This document shows positions 1 through 8,484 of a stretch of DNA of 64,000 bases, piece by piece. The DNA comes from Actinocorallia sp039871655. Lineage in GTDB: Bacteria > Actinomycetota > Actinomycetes > Streptosporangiales > Streptosporangiaceae. Both the position numbers and the translations under genes were made by a program. Each line of letters begins with the position of its first letter. Positions within the stretch are counted from its first letter, which is position 1. The stretch lies in NCBI RefSeq assembly GCF_039871655.1, contig NZ_JBDPLZ010000010.1:1-64000 (forward strand), written 5' to 3'. Below the pieces are notes generated by a model. That model was not told where the DNA came from. It made no database searches and saw only the letters and a list, made by a program, of their open reading frames with translations.

Positions 1-127
1 TGGGGCGGGTGCGTGGTGATGCGTTGGGGGCTTTCGATCATCAGGATCTGCCGTTCGAGCGTCTGGTGGAGGAGTTGGCTCCCCGGCGTGATCTGAGCCG
101 GAATCCCCTCACCCAGATCCTGTTCCA
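1..127. repeat. 127-bp direct repeat, copy 1 (edge of window)
   Basis: Bases 1-127 are identical, base for base by eye, to 3148-3274. The first mismatch is T128 against G3275. Because the match starts at the window edge, the true repeat may extend further left. It encodes the same stretch near the C-terminal part of two successive condensation domains. Confidence 0.95.
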
Positions 128-3100
128 TGTCGCAGGCGCGAAAGAGGCGGGAGCGGGAGGCCTGCACCTCGACGGGATCGAGGTCGCTCCGGTGCCCGTC
201 GAGGTGCTGACGGCCCGCCTCGACCTGGAGATGCAGGTCGCCCAGGAAGCGAGCGGCCGCTGGCGCGGCCAGGTCGTCTATTCGACCGACCTTTTCGAGG
301 AATCGACCATGAGCCGGTTCGTCCAGTCGTACCTGAGCGTTCTGGAACAGGTCGTCACCGATCCGTCGATTCGCCTCTCCGGGCTGGATCTCCGTACGGA
401 TCCGCGGGGTCCCGCGGCACACGCGAAGGAGGTTTCCGCAGTGGACGAGAACGACACCCCCCTGATGCACGAGCTGGTCTCGGAGCGCTCCCGGCGATGG
501 CCCGGCGCGATCGCGGTCGTGGCGGGGGACGAGTCGCTGACCTACCGCGAACTGGAGGAGCGCTCAGTCCTGCTCGCCGCTCGGCTGCAGGAATCGGGGG
601 TGGGACCGGAGTCCGTCGTGGGCCTGTGCCTGCCCCGGGGCGTCGAGCTGGTGGTCGCCCAGCTGGCGGTACTCAAGGCGGGCGGGGCGTTCCTGCCGCT
701 CGCGCCAGGCGATCCCGGTGACCGCCTGGCCCATATGGTCGCCGACTCCGGAGCCCGCGTCGTTCTCGCGGAGGACGAGGAGCAGTGCGGGTGGGCGGAC
801 GAGGCGGAGTGCGTCGTGCTGACCCCGGGCAGGCTCTCCGAGCTGCCGCCTCGGGAGCCGGACCCCGTCGTGGCGAGCGCGGAAGCCGCCGCCTACGTCA
901 TCTACACCTCCGGCTCTACCGGTATGCCCAAGGGCGTCGTCGTCCCGCACCGGGGCCTGACCAACGTCGTGGCGTCCTCCGCCGCGTCGTGGGGGATCGG
1001 CCCCGGCACCCGTGTCGCTCAGGCGGTCTCGCAGGTGTTCGACGTGTCGGTGCTCGACGTCTTCGCGGCGCTGGCGTCGGGGGCGGAATTGCACCTCGCC
1101 ATGGCCGATGACGTCTCGGGCCGGGGTCTGGAGAGGTTCATCCGCGACCATGGCATCGACGTGATGCAGACGGTCCCCGCGCTGTGGTCCACGCTCGACC
1201 CGGCGTCGGGCACCAGGTTGCGCAGGCTGGTGATCGGCGGTGAACCCCTTCCCGCGGAGCTGATCCGGCGCTGGGACGGTCTGGTCAACGCCGTGCACCA
1301 TGTGTACGGGCTGACGGAGTCGGCCGTCATCTCCACGGAGGCGCTCTTCGCGCCGAGCGGGCTGGACTCTTCCGACACCCCCGTCACACTGCCGATCGGA
1401 AGCCCGATCGAGAACACGACCGTCCACGTCCTGGACGAGCTGATGAGACCGGTGCCGGACGGCGTGAGAGGGGAGATCTTCGTCGGCGGCGCCGGGGTGG
1501 CGCGCGGCTACGTGAAGCGTCCTGGGCTGACCGCGGAGCGGTTCGTGCCGGACCCGTTCTCCGACGTGCCGGGCTCGCGTCTGTACCGGACCGGGGACCT
1601 CGGGCGCCGGACGGCGTCGGGGGAGATCGAGTTCCTCGGGCGCGCGGACGGCCAGGTGAAGATTCGCGGGTTCCGGGTGGAGTGCGGTGAGGTCGAAGCC
1701 CGGCTCCTGTCGATCCAGGAGGTGCGCGAGGCCGCCGTCGTCGTCCGCGAGGACCGTCCCGGGGACCAGCGGCTGACCGCGTACGTGGTCCAGGGCGAGA
1801 CCGCGCTCCAGGAGACCGAGGTGCGGGCCCGGATGCGCAGGCTGGTTCCCGACTACATGGTGCCCTCGGCGGTCGTGACGCTCCCGGCCCTGCCGAAGAC
1901 CTCCAGCGGCAAGGTCGATCGCCGTGCCCTGCCGGATCCCGCGGCGACAGGGCCGTCCGCTGCGCCGGCGGAGGTGGAGGGGACGCCTGTGGAACGGGTG
2001 GTCGCCCGGATCTGGAGCGAGGTCCTGGGTCTGGACGGGATCGGGCTGGACGACGACTTCTTCGAGCTGGGCGGCCATTCCCTGCTGGCGGGACAGGTCG
2101 TGGCCCGGCTGCGGGAGGAGTGCGGCGCCGAGCTCGAGCTGTCGGCTCTGCTGCAGAGCCCCACGATCCGGGAGCTCGCCGAGCGTGTCGGGGAGGCCGG
2201 GGAGGTAGCGGCAGGCCCTGTCCTGCACAGGTACGACGGCGACCTGGTGGGCCGCGCCGACCTGCCCATGTCCTTCGGTCAGCAGCGCATCTGGTTCTTG
2301 AGCGAACTGGTTCCCGGTGAACCGTTCTACAACATGGCCATGGCCTTCCGGTTGCGTGGGCCGCTCGACGTCGACCGGCTCGGCGCTGCCCTCGACGCGC
2401 TCGTGGAACGCCACGAGATGCTGCGCACCACCTTCCCGAGCACCGGCGGAACGCCCGTTCCCCAGATCGCTCCGGCCGCCTCCGCGGGACTGTCGTACGT
2501 CGACGTCGCGGACGCCGACGAAGCGCGGAGGCTCGCCGAGGAATTCGGCCGCTCCCGCTTCGACCTCGGCGGCGACCTCCTCTTCCGCGCGCGGCTCCAC
2601 CGCCTTTCCGAAGAGGACCACGTCCTGGTCGTCGCCACCCACCACATCGTGGCGGATGGGTGGTCGATGTCGTTGTTGTGTCGTGAGTTGGGGGTTTTGT
2701 ATGGGGGTGGTGGGCTTGCTGATTTTGGTGTGAGGTTTGTGGATTTTGCTGGTTGGCAGCGGGAGTTTCTGTCGGGTGAGGTTCTGGAGGGGTTGCTGGG
2801 TTATTGGCGTGGTCGGCTGGCGGGTCTGGTTCCGTTGGAGTTGCCGGCTGATCGGGCGCGTCCGGCTTTGTTGAGTTTTTCGGGGCATCGGTTGGATTTC
2901 GAGATGCCGTCGGGTCTGGTGGATGGTCTGCAGCGGTTGGCGCGGGATGAGTCGGCGACGTTGTTCATGGTGTTGCTGGCTGCTTTCGATGGTCTGCTGG
3001 TGCGGTGGTCGGGGCAGGAGGATGTGGCGGTCGGGGTGCCGGTGGCGGGCCGTTCGCATCGTGAGTGGGAGTCGTTGGTCGGGTTTTTTGTTAATACGTT

Positions 3101-5009
3101 GGTTTTGCGTACTGATTGTTCGGGTGATCCGAGTTTCAGGGATCTGTTGGGGCGGGTGCGTGGTGATGCGTTGGGGGCTTTCGATCATCAGGATCTGCCG
3201 TTCGAGCGTCTGGTGGAGGAGTTGGCTCCCCGGCGTGATCTGAGCCGGAATCCCCTCACCCAGATCCTGTTCCAGGTGGTGCAGCCACACGACACGGGCT
3301 CGGCGGCCCAGGCGAGCCTGCGCCTGCGGGACGTGGAGGCGGAGCACTTCCACCTCGATCTGGTGACCACCCGGGCCGACGTCGAGATGCACTTGGTCGA
3401 GCACGACGACGGGCGCTGGACGGGCCTGCTGGTCTACTCGACCGATCTGTTCGACGACGCCACCATGGCCCGGCTGTGGGACGGCTACGTACGCGTTCTC
3501 GAACAGGTCGCGGCGGATCCGTCGATCCGGCTGTCGCAACTGGACCTGCTCACGGAGCCCGAGCGAAGGCTCCTGACCAAGAGTGCTTCGGCCTCCCGCG
3601 CGCCCCTCACCGGACCGTCCCTGCCGGAGATCGTCGCGGAACGATCGCCGGACGGACTCGCGGTGGAGGCGCCGGGCGCGGGCCTGACCTACGGGGAACT
3701 GCAGGAACGGGCCGGGGTCCTGGCCTCGGCGCTCCGGGAGGCGGGCGCGGCACCCGGGGTGCTCGTGGGCGTCTCGCTCCAGGACGACCCCGAACAGATC
3801 GTCGCGGAGCTCGCGGTTCTGATGACCGGTGCGGCCGTGTCGCCACCAGGCCTCCAGGTGCCCACCGCCCTGACCGTCGTGGAGACCGCGACCGACGCGC
3901 CGAAGCCCGGCGGTGTGATCGTGGAGGTGTCGGCACCGCCGTCGGGACCCCCGGTGCCCGGCCTGCCGGTCGCCCCGCAGGACGCCGCTTATGTCCTTCC
4001 GGCCTCCGAGGGGCCGGTCATGCTCTCGCACGCGGCCTGCGTGAACGCGGCGACCTGGTTCGCACGCGAACAGGGTCTGGACCCCGGCGACAGGTGCGCC
4101 ATCCTGCCGGAGACCGCTGCCACGACCGCCGTCGGGCTGCGGTGGGCGGCGCTCTCCGCGGGCTCCGTCCTGGTCCAGGCGCCGTCCTCGCCCGACGAGC
4201 ACGACCTCGCGAAGTGGCTCACCGAGAACCGGATCACCGTGGCGGCGATGCCGCTCGCTCAGGCCGAGAAGCTGTACCACTCTTCGGTCTGCGAAGGGCT
4301 CAGGCTGGTGGTGACCGAGGCGGATCCGCTTCTCGAACCGCCGTCGACGCGGTTCGCGGCGACGGTGCTCGCGGGTTACGGCGTCCCCGAATACGGCGGA
4401 ATGGCGGTCGCCGGAACGATCGAGGCCGAGCAGCCGACGATCCTGCAGGCGGGTCACGTCGACCGGCCGCGTCTCGCGGCCGGGGTGCCGATCGCCGGGG
4501 CCGGCGTCTACGTGCTGGACGACCTCGGCCGCCCGACTCCGGTCGGCGTCATGGGCTGGATCCACCTCACCGGTGAGGGGCTGGCCCACGGCTATCCCGA
4601 CCTGCCCGCCCGCACGGCGGAGCGCTTCGTCCCCGACCCGTTCGCCGCGGCGCCGGGCTCTCGGATGTTCCGCACCGGACGGCGCGGACGATGGCGCTCG
4701 GACGGGACGCTCGAACTCGAGGGACGGCGGGCCGCCACGCCTCCCGCCGGTCCGGGGTACACCGCCCCCCGCAACCCGGCGGAACGGATGATCGCTCAGA
4801 TCTGGGCGGACGTCCTGGGCAGGCCCTCGGTGGGTGTCTACGACGGCTTCTCGGATCTGGGCGGTGACACCTCCGCCGCCGTGGAGGTGGCGCGGCGGTT
4901 GACGGCCAGGCTCCAGACGGAAGTGGACCCCGACTCCGTCCTCGCCCACCCGACCATCGCCGAGTTCGTCGCGGCCTCCCGCAGGCGTTCGGCCGTGGCA
5001 CGCGGCTGA
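1..5009 (+). CDS. Nonribosomal peptide synthetase, 3' part (C-A-PCP-C-A*-PCP*)
   Basis: This is the end of an NRPS open at the left window edge. Counting residues from the GTG at base 9: tail of a condensation domain (1-135), an intact adenylation domain (150-645; YTSGSTGMPKG, YRTGDLG, GQVKIRGFR and SSGKVDRR visible), a carrier domain with LGGHS (Ser691), a second condensation domain (750-1190) with HHIVADG at 878-884, then a decayed adenylation domain (about 1200-1590) and a last carrier in which Thr1621 stands where the phosphopantetheine serine belongs (LGGDTS). The first A domain's specificity code reads by eye as D-V-L-Q-V-G-V-V-I-K, closest to glycine-type codes but not a clean match. 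No thioesterase or reductase domain ends the protein, so release must be in trans. Part of the second C domain has strongly G/T-skewed codons. Confidence 0.97.
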   Translation, partial: GRVRGDALGAFDHQDLPFERLVEELAPRRDLSRNPLTQILFHVAGAKEAGAGGLHLDGIEVAPVPVEVLTARLDLEMQVAQEASGRWRGQVVYSTDLFEESTMSRFVQSYLSVLEQVVTDPSIRLSGLDLRTDPRGPAAHAKEVSAVDENDTPLMHELVSERSRRWPGAIAVVAGDESLTYRELEERSVLLAARLQESGVGPESVVGLCLPRGVELVVAQLAVLKAGGAFLPLAPGDPGDRLAHMVADSGARVVLAEDEEQCGWADEAECVVLTPGRLSELPPREPDPVVASAEAAAYVIYTSGSTGMPKGVVVPHRGLTNVVASSAASWGIGPGTRVAQAVSQVFDVSVLDVFAALASGAELHLAMADDVSGRGLERFIRDHGIDVMQTVPALWSTLDPASGTRLRRLVIGGEPLPAELIRRWDGLVNAVHHVYGLTESAVISTEALFAPSGLDSSDTPVTLPIGSPIENTTVHVLDELMRPVPDGVRGEIFVGGAGVARGYVKRPGLTAERFVPDPFSDVPGSRLYRTGDLGRRTASGEIEFLGRADGQVKIRGFRVECGEVEARLLSIQEVREAAVVVREDRPGDQRLTAYVVQGETALQETEVRARMRRLVPDYMVPSAVVTLPALPKTSSGKVDRRALPDPAATGPSAAPAEVEGTPVERVVARIWSEVLGLDGIGLDDDFFELGGHSLLAGQVVARLREECGAELELSALLQSPTIRELAERVGEAGEVAAGPVLHRYDGDLVGRADLPMSFGQQRIWFLSELVPGEPFYNMAMAFRLRGPLDVDRLGAALDALVERHEMLRTTFPSTGGTPVPQIAPAASAGLSYVDVADADEARRLAEEFGRSRFDLGGDLLFRARLHRLSEEDHVLVVATHHIVADGWSMSLLCRELGVLYGGGGLADFGVRFVDFAGWQREFLSGEVLEGLLGYWRGRLAGLVPLELPADRARPALLSFSGHRLDFEMPSGLVDGLQRLARDESATLFMVLLAAFDGLLVRWSGQEDVAVGVPVAGRSHREWESLVGFFVNTLVLRTDCSGDPSFRDLLGRVRGDALGAFDHQDLPFERLVEELAPRRDLSRNPLTQILFQVVQPHDTGSAAQASLRLRDVEAEHFHLDLVTTRADVEMHLVEHDDGRWTGLLVYSTDLFDDATMARLWDGYVRVLEQVAADPSIRLSQLDLLTEPERRLLTKSASASRAPLTGPSLPEIVAERSPDGLAVEAPGAGLTYGELQERAGVLASALREAGAAPGVLVGVSLQDDPEQIVAELAVLMTGAAVSPPGLQVPTALTVVETATDAPKPGGVIVEVSAPPSGPPVPGLPVAPQDAAYVLPASEGPVMLSHAACVNAATWFAREQGLDPGDRCAILPETAATTAVGLRWAALSAGSVLVQAPSSPDEHDLAKWLTENRITVAAMPLAQAEKLYHSSVCEGLRLVVTEADPLLEPPSTRFAATVLAGYGVPEYGGMAVAGTIEAEQPTILQAGHVDRPRLAAGVPIAGAGVYVLDDLGRPTPVGVMGWIHLTGEGLAHGYPDLPARTAERFVPDPFAAAPGSRMFRTGRRGRWRSDGTLELEGRRAATPPAGPGYTAPRNPAERMIAQIWADVLGRPSVGVYDGFSDLGGDTSAAVEVARRLTARLQTEVDPDSVLAHPTIAEFVAASRRRSAVARG
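2655..3274. repeat. G/T-skewed repeat tract (GRINS-like), includes repeat copy 2
   Basis: From just after the HHIVADG codons of the second C domain the coding strand changes abruptly from C/G-ending to T/G-ending codons. In bases 2701-2760 I count 27 G, 23 T, 5 C and 5 A, so 50 of 60 are G or T and GC falls to 53%. The skew fades towards 3230, and the end of the 127-bp exact repeat at 3274 marks the right border. The protein sequence stays conserved throughout. The combination of repeat and skew fits the 'genetic repeats of intense nucleotide skews' described in assembly-line synthases. Confidence 0.85.
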
Positions 5010-5044
5010 AGCGGCGCCGTCGTCAACGAAAAGGAGGAGAGAAA

Positions 5045-6337
5045 GTGGCGAGGTTGCAGATCGACGAGATCACCGCCGACGACACCGCCGGATTCTGGGA
5101 CCGGTACGTCCTGCCGCGCAGGCCGGTCGTGATCCGCGGGATCTACGCGGACCAACCGCTGGCCGAGGCCGCCACCCTCGACGGCGCCCGGCGCCTGCTG
5201 GGCTCCATGCCGGTGCTCATCCAGGACGAGTACACCCGGCAGATCGACTATCTGCGGGAGTCCGGCCCAGCGGTCGGCGAGCAGCCCCCGGAACCGGTGC
5301 TGGGCACGCTCGCCGAATATCTCGACGGTTTCGGCGACCTGCGCAAGAGCCGGAAGGTCGTCACCGAGTGGGACGTCCCCGCCGTGCTGCTCTCGCTGTT
5401 CACCCTTCCGGAGTTCTGCCGTCCGAAGACGCCGGCGCACAGTCTGTTCGTGCACATGTTCCTGGCCGGACCGGCCAATTGGGCGCATGTCCACTTCGAT
5501 ATGGACCAGAGGCACGTTCTCCTGGCGCAGGTCTTCGGAAGCAAGAAGGTCACGCTGTTCTCCCCGTCCTCCTCCCCGTGGCTGCACCCCTTCGGGAACT
5601 TCGGGTCGGTGTGCCTCCAGGCGATGGACGAGGACGAACGGAGCGCGTTCGTGGAGGCCGCCGGCGGCGCGACGACCGTGATCCACCCGACCGACGCGAT
5701 ATACATCCCGCCGCTGCTCTGGCACTACCTCGACTACCTCGACCTCGGCGCCTCGTTCAACATCCGTTTCGGGCGCAACCCCTACAGCCGGTTCCTGTCG
5801 GTGGAGAACTTCCTCGCCGACCAGTACCTGCAGGCGGTGGCGGAGCCCTTCGCGGGGATCGCGCCGGGCGCGGAGCCGGACGCGGCGCAGCGTGAGGTCA
5901 TCGACGAGGTGCTCGAGGCCTTCAACCACGACTACGCCTCCAGGGAGGACAAGTACCGGAGGATGCAGGCGGTGTTCCGCGACCTGCACCGACGTCAGGG
6001 CCTGGAGCCGGAACTCCCCCTGTTCCTCTTCCCCCTGGACAGGGAGACCGAGCGGTACGACCTGATCAGGCTCAACGGGAACTTCCTGTACAGGCCCGGC
6101 GCCCGGGCGTCCTGGGAGACGATCACCGCGGTCGATCCCGCGGCCTCGCCGGCCCAGCTGCGCGGGCTCGAACAGCGCCTGGCCTCCCTCGGCTACTCCT
6201 CGGAGCTCACCGAGAAGGTGCTGTTCAACAAGTTCGGACGGTTCGCGCCGGACGAACTCACACGCGAGGAGGCTTCCCGCATGCTCGCGTTTCTCCGATC
6301 GCCGTCGGGCGCCGCGCCGACGGCCTTCGCCGCCTAA
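5045..6337 (+). CDS. JmjC/cupin_8-type Fe(II)/2-oxoglutarate hydroxylase
   Basis: The 430-residue protein has the cupin-like (JmjC) fold signature around residues 130-245. His150 and Asp152 (HFD) with His227 (LLWHY) form the expected 2-His-1-carboxylate iron site. The GTG start follows AAAGGAGGAG at the right distance, 35 bases after the NRPS stop. Enzymes of this family hydroxylate amino acid side chains in proteins, peptides or carrier-bound residues. Its position directly after the NRPS gene makes hydroxylation of a tethered amino acid or the peptide likely, but the substrate cannot be read from the sequence. The C-terminal 190 residues are outside the recognisable fold. Confidence 0.85.
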   Translation: MARLQIDEITADDTAGFWDRYVLPRRPVVIRGIYADQPLAEAATLDGARRLLGSMPVLIQDEYTRQIDYLRESGPAVGEQPPEPVLGTLAEYLDGFGDLRKSRKVVTEWDVPAVLLSLFTLPEFCRPKTPAHSLFVHMFLAGPANWAHVHFDMDQRHVLLAQVFGSKKVTLFSPSSSPWLHPFGNFGSVCLQAMDEDERSAFVEAAGGATTVIHPTDAIYIPPLLWHYLDYLDLGASFNIRFGRNPYSRFLSVENFLADQYLQAVAEPFAGIAPGAEPDAAQREVIDEVLEAFNHDYASREDKYRRMQAVFRDLHRRQGLEPELPLFLFPLDRETERYDLIRLNGNFLYRPGARASWETITAVDPAASPAQLRGLEQRLASLGYSSELTEKVLFNKFGRFAPDELTREEASRMLAFLRSPSGAAPTAFAA

Positions 6338-6349
6338 CGAGGAGGATTC

Positions 6350-6646
6350 ATGCCGGAAACAGAGGTCGGACCCCTGCGTGAGGCGGTCCTGGAGATCGTC
6401 GTGAGGTTCGCGCCGCCCGACATCGCCGGGTCCGTCGCGGTGGACGAGAAGACCCTGCTGAGGGAGGACCTGGGATACGACTCCCTCGCCCTGGCCGAAC
6501 TGGCGTTCGCCTTGGAGGAACGCTTCGGCCTGCCGACACTCCCGAGCGAGGAGACCGCCGACGTGGCCACCGCGGGAGACGTCGCCGACCTGGTGGCGGG
6601 CCTGGCGGAGCAGGGGGCGCTCCTCCCCGGCACGGAGGCCACATGA
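6350..6646 (+). CDS. Stand-alone acyl/peptidyl carrier protein
   Basis: This 98-residue protein is a free carrier with the attachment motif LGYDSLAL, where Ser45 takes the phosphopantetheine arm. A GAGGAGG ribosome site precedes the ATG. It lies 12 bases after the JmjC gene and its stop overlaps the next start (ATGA), so it is translated with the ABC exporter. Likely loaders are the fatty-acyl-AMP ligase encoded at 13031, which would make it the acyl starter carrier, or one of the adenylation enzymes. The sequence does not decide between them. Confidence 0.9.
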   Translation: MPETEVGPLREAVLEIVVRFAPPDIAGSVAVDEKTLLREDLGYDSLALAELAFALEERFGLPTLPSEETADVATAGDVADLVAGLAEQGALLPGTEAT

Positions 6647-8484
6647 GCGAACGGGCCCCGGCTCCCGCGAGGCCGAGCGGCAAGGGGGACCTGCTGCGGC
6701 TCGCCTGGCGCGCCGACAGGGTCTCCACCGTGATGGTGGCCGCGACGATGGCGATCGGCGGGATCGGCCCGGCGCTGTTCATGATCCTCACCGGTGCGGC
6801 GATCGGCAGGATCCCCGAGGCCGTGGAGATGGAGTTCGCCGACGGGGCGAGGAAGGTCCTGGGACCGGTGGCCGCGGCGGGCGCCGTCTTCCTGGTCACC
6901 CAGGTCGCCGGCAAGATCCGCTTCACGGTCGCGGAGGTTCTCGGACAGCGCGCCGAGATCGTGCTGCGTGAACGCGCCCTGCGCGCGTGCGCCATCGACC
7001 AGGGCACCGACCACCTGAGGGACGAGAAGACCCGGGACGACCTGGCCCTGGTGTCGGGTGTCGCCGGAGGACTGCCGCTGGAGCGGGCCTTCGCCGGATT
7101 CGCGGAGGTCGCCACCGCGCTGTTGGCCGCGGTCGGTCCCGTCGTGCTTCTCATGTTCTTCCAGGTGTGGGCGGGCGTGCTCGTCGCGGCGGCCTGGATC
7201 GGGGTGCGCGCCGTGGCCGGAAAGGAGAACGCCAGGCGCCTGGAACTGCTCTTCGGCCAGGCGGCCGCGCTCCGCCGCGCGGACTACTTCCGCAGACTCG
7301 CCGTCGACGGCCGGGCCGCGAAGGAGATCCGGGTCTTCGGGCTTGCCCCGTGGGTGCTCGGGAGACTGGACGACGAGTGGCGTGCCGCGATCTCTCCGAC
7401 GTGGCGGTCGCGCAGGGGAGGGGACGTCAAGGTCGCCCTGCTCACCGGGCTGCTCGTCGTCATCTACGCAGTGGTCTTCGGCGCGCTGGTGAACGCGGCC
7501 TCGCGAGGCGACCTGGAGGTCGGTGCCTTCGCGGTGTTCCTCCAGGCGCTCATCGGCGCGTCCGCGATCTCCGGCGGGACCGCCCAGTACGGGCTGGACG
7601 TCGCGCTGGCCCCGGTGGCGGCGGTGCGCAGACTCGAAGAGCGCAAGGCCGAGCACGCCGTCCCGCCACCGCCCGCCACGGCCGGGGGCATGCCGCGCGG
7701 GGCGCTCGAGCTCCGCGAGCTGAGATTCGCCTACGACGGAGGACGCCCGGTGCTCGACGGGGTCTCGGTGCGCATGGAGATGGGCGACTCGGTGGCGCTG
7801 GTCGGTGCCAACGGAGCGGGAAAGAGCACGCTGCTCAAGCAGATCGCGGGCCTGCTCGACCCGGACTCCGGGCAGGTGCTCGTCGACGGGGTCCCGCTCA
7901 CGGAACTGGACAGGCGGCAGTGGCGCGCGCAGTTGGCCATGGTGTTCCAGGACTTCGTCCGGTTGCCGCTGACGGTCGCCGAGAACGTCCACGTGTTCCG
8001 GGCGGATCCCGTCGACGAGGCGACGCGCAGGACCGTCATGGAATGCCTGGAACGGGTGGGGCTGGCGAAGAAGATCGCCTCCTTGCCGCAGGGGATGGAC
8101 ACGCTCCTCGGTCGCGATCTGCCCGGGGGAGCCGAACTGTCCGGCGGCCAGTGGCAGCGTCTCGCGCTGGCCAGAGCGTTCTTCACGATCAGCGCGGGCG
8201 CCCGGGTCCTGCTGGTCGACGAACCCACCGCCAACATCGACCCCGCCGGCGAGGCGGAGTTCTTCGACGGCCTTCTCGCCGAGACCGAGGGGCTGCTGCG
8301 GATCGTGGTGTCCCACCGCTTCTCGACCGTTCGCAGGGTCGGCCGGATTCTGGTGATCGAGGGGGGCAGGGTGATCGAGGACGGATCGCACGACGAACTC
8401 ATGCGGGCCGGAGGAAGGTACCGCGAGATGTTTCTCGCCCAGGCGTCCGCGTTCGTCGCCGCTCCCGGGGAGGCCGGCGCATGA
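6643..8484 (+). CDS. ABC exporter half (permease-ATPase fusion) 1
   Basis: The 613-residue protein joins an N-terminal six-helix exporter domain to an ATPase. The ATPase shows Walker A GANGAGKST, signature LSGGQ and Walker B VLLVDEPTANID, followed by the switch histidine in VVSHRFS. ATG overlaps the carrier-protein stop. A second exporter half follows with another 4-base overlap, so the pair probably forms a heterodimer that exports or confers resistance to the peptide product. Direction and cargo are inferred from cluster context. Confidence 0.93.
   Translation: MSERAPAPARPSGKGDLLRLAWRADRVSTVMVAATMAIGGIGPALFMILTGAAIGRIPEAVEMEFADGARKVLGPVAAAGAVFLVTQVAGKIRFTVAEVLGQRAEIVLRERALRACAIDQGTDHLRDEKTRDDLALVSGVAGGLPLERAFAGFAEVATALLAAVGPVVLLMFFQVWAGVLVAAAWIGVRAVAGKENARRLELLFGQAAALRRADYFRRLAVDGRAAKEIRVFGLAPWVLGRLDDEWRAAISPTWRSRRGGDVKVALLTGLLVVIYAVVFGALVNAASRGDLEVGAFAVFLQALIGASAISGGTAQYGLDVALAPVAAVRRLEERKAEHAVPPPPATAGGMPRGALELRELRFAYDGGRPVLDGVSVRMEMGDSVALVGANGAGKSTLLKQIAGLLDPDSGQVLVDGVPLTELDRRQWRAQLAMVFQDFVRLPLTVAENVHVFRADPVDEATRRTVMECLERVGLAKKIASLPQGMDTLLGRDLPGGAELSGGQWQRLALARAFFTISAGARVLLVDEPTANIDPAGEAEFFDGLLAETEGLLRIVVSHRFSTVRRVGRILVIEGGRVIEDGSHDELMRAGGRYREMFLAQASAFVAAPGEAGA

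Noticed and set aside
564..4949. A 1461-codon open frame on the minus strand opposite the NRPS.
   Set aside because: It is a by-product of GC-rich codon bias on the coding strand. The translation is arginine- and histidine-rich without motifs, and the plus-strand NRPS is unmistakable.
6987..8480. Long upstream extension of the second ABC exporter gene.
   Set aside because: It lies wholly inside the first exporter gene in another frame. The ATG at 8481 overlapping the previous stop is the natural start.
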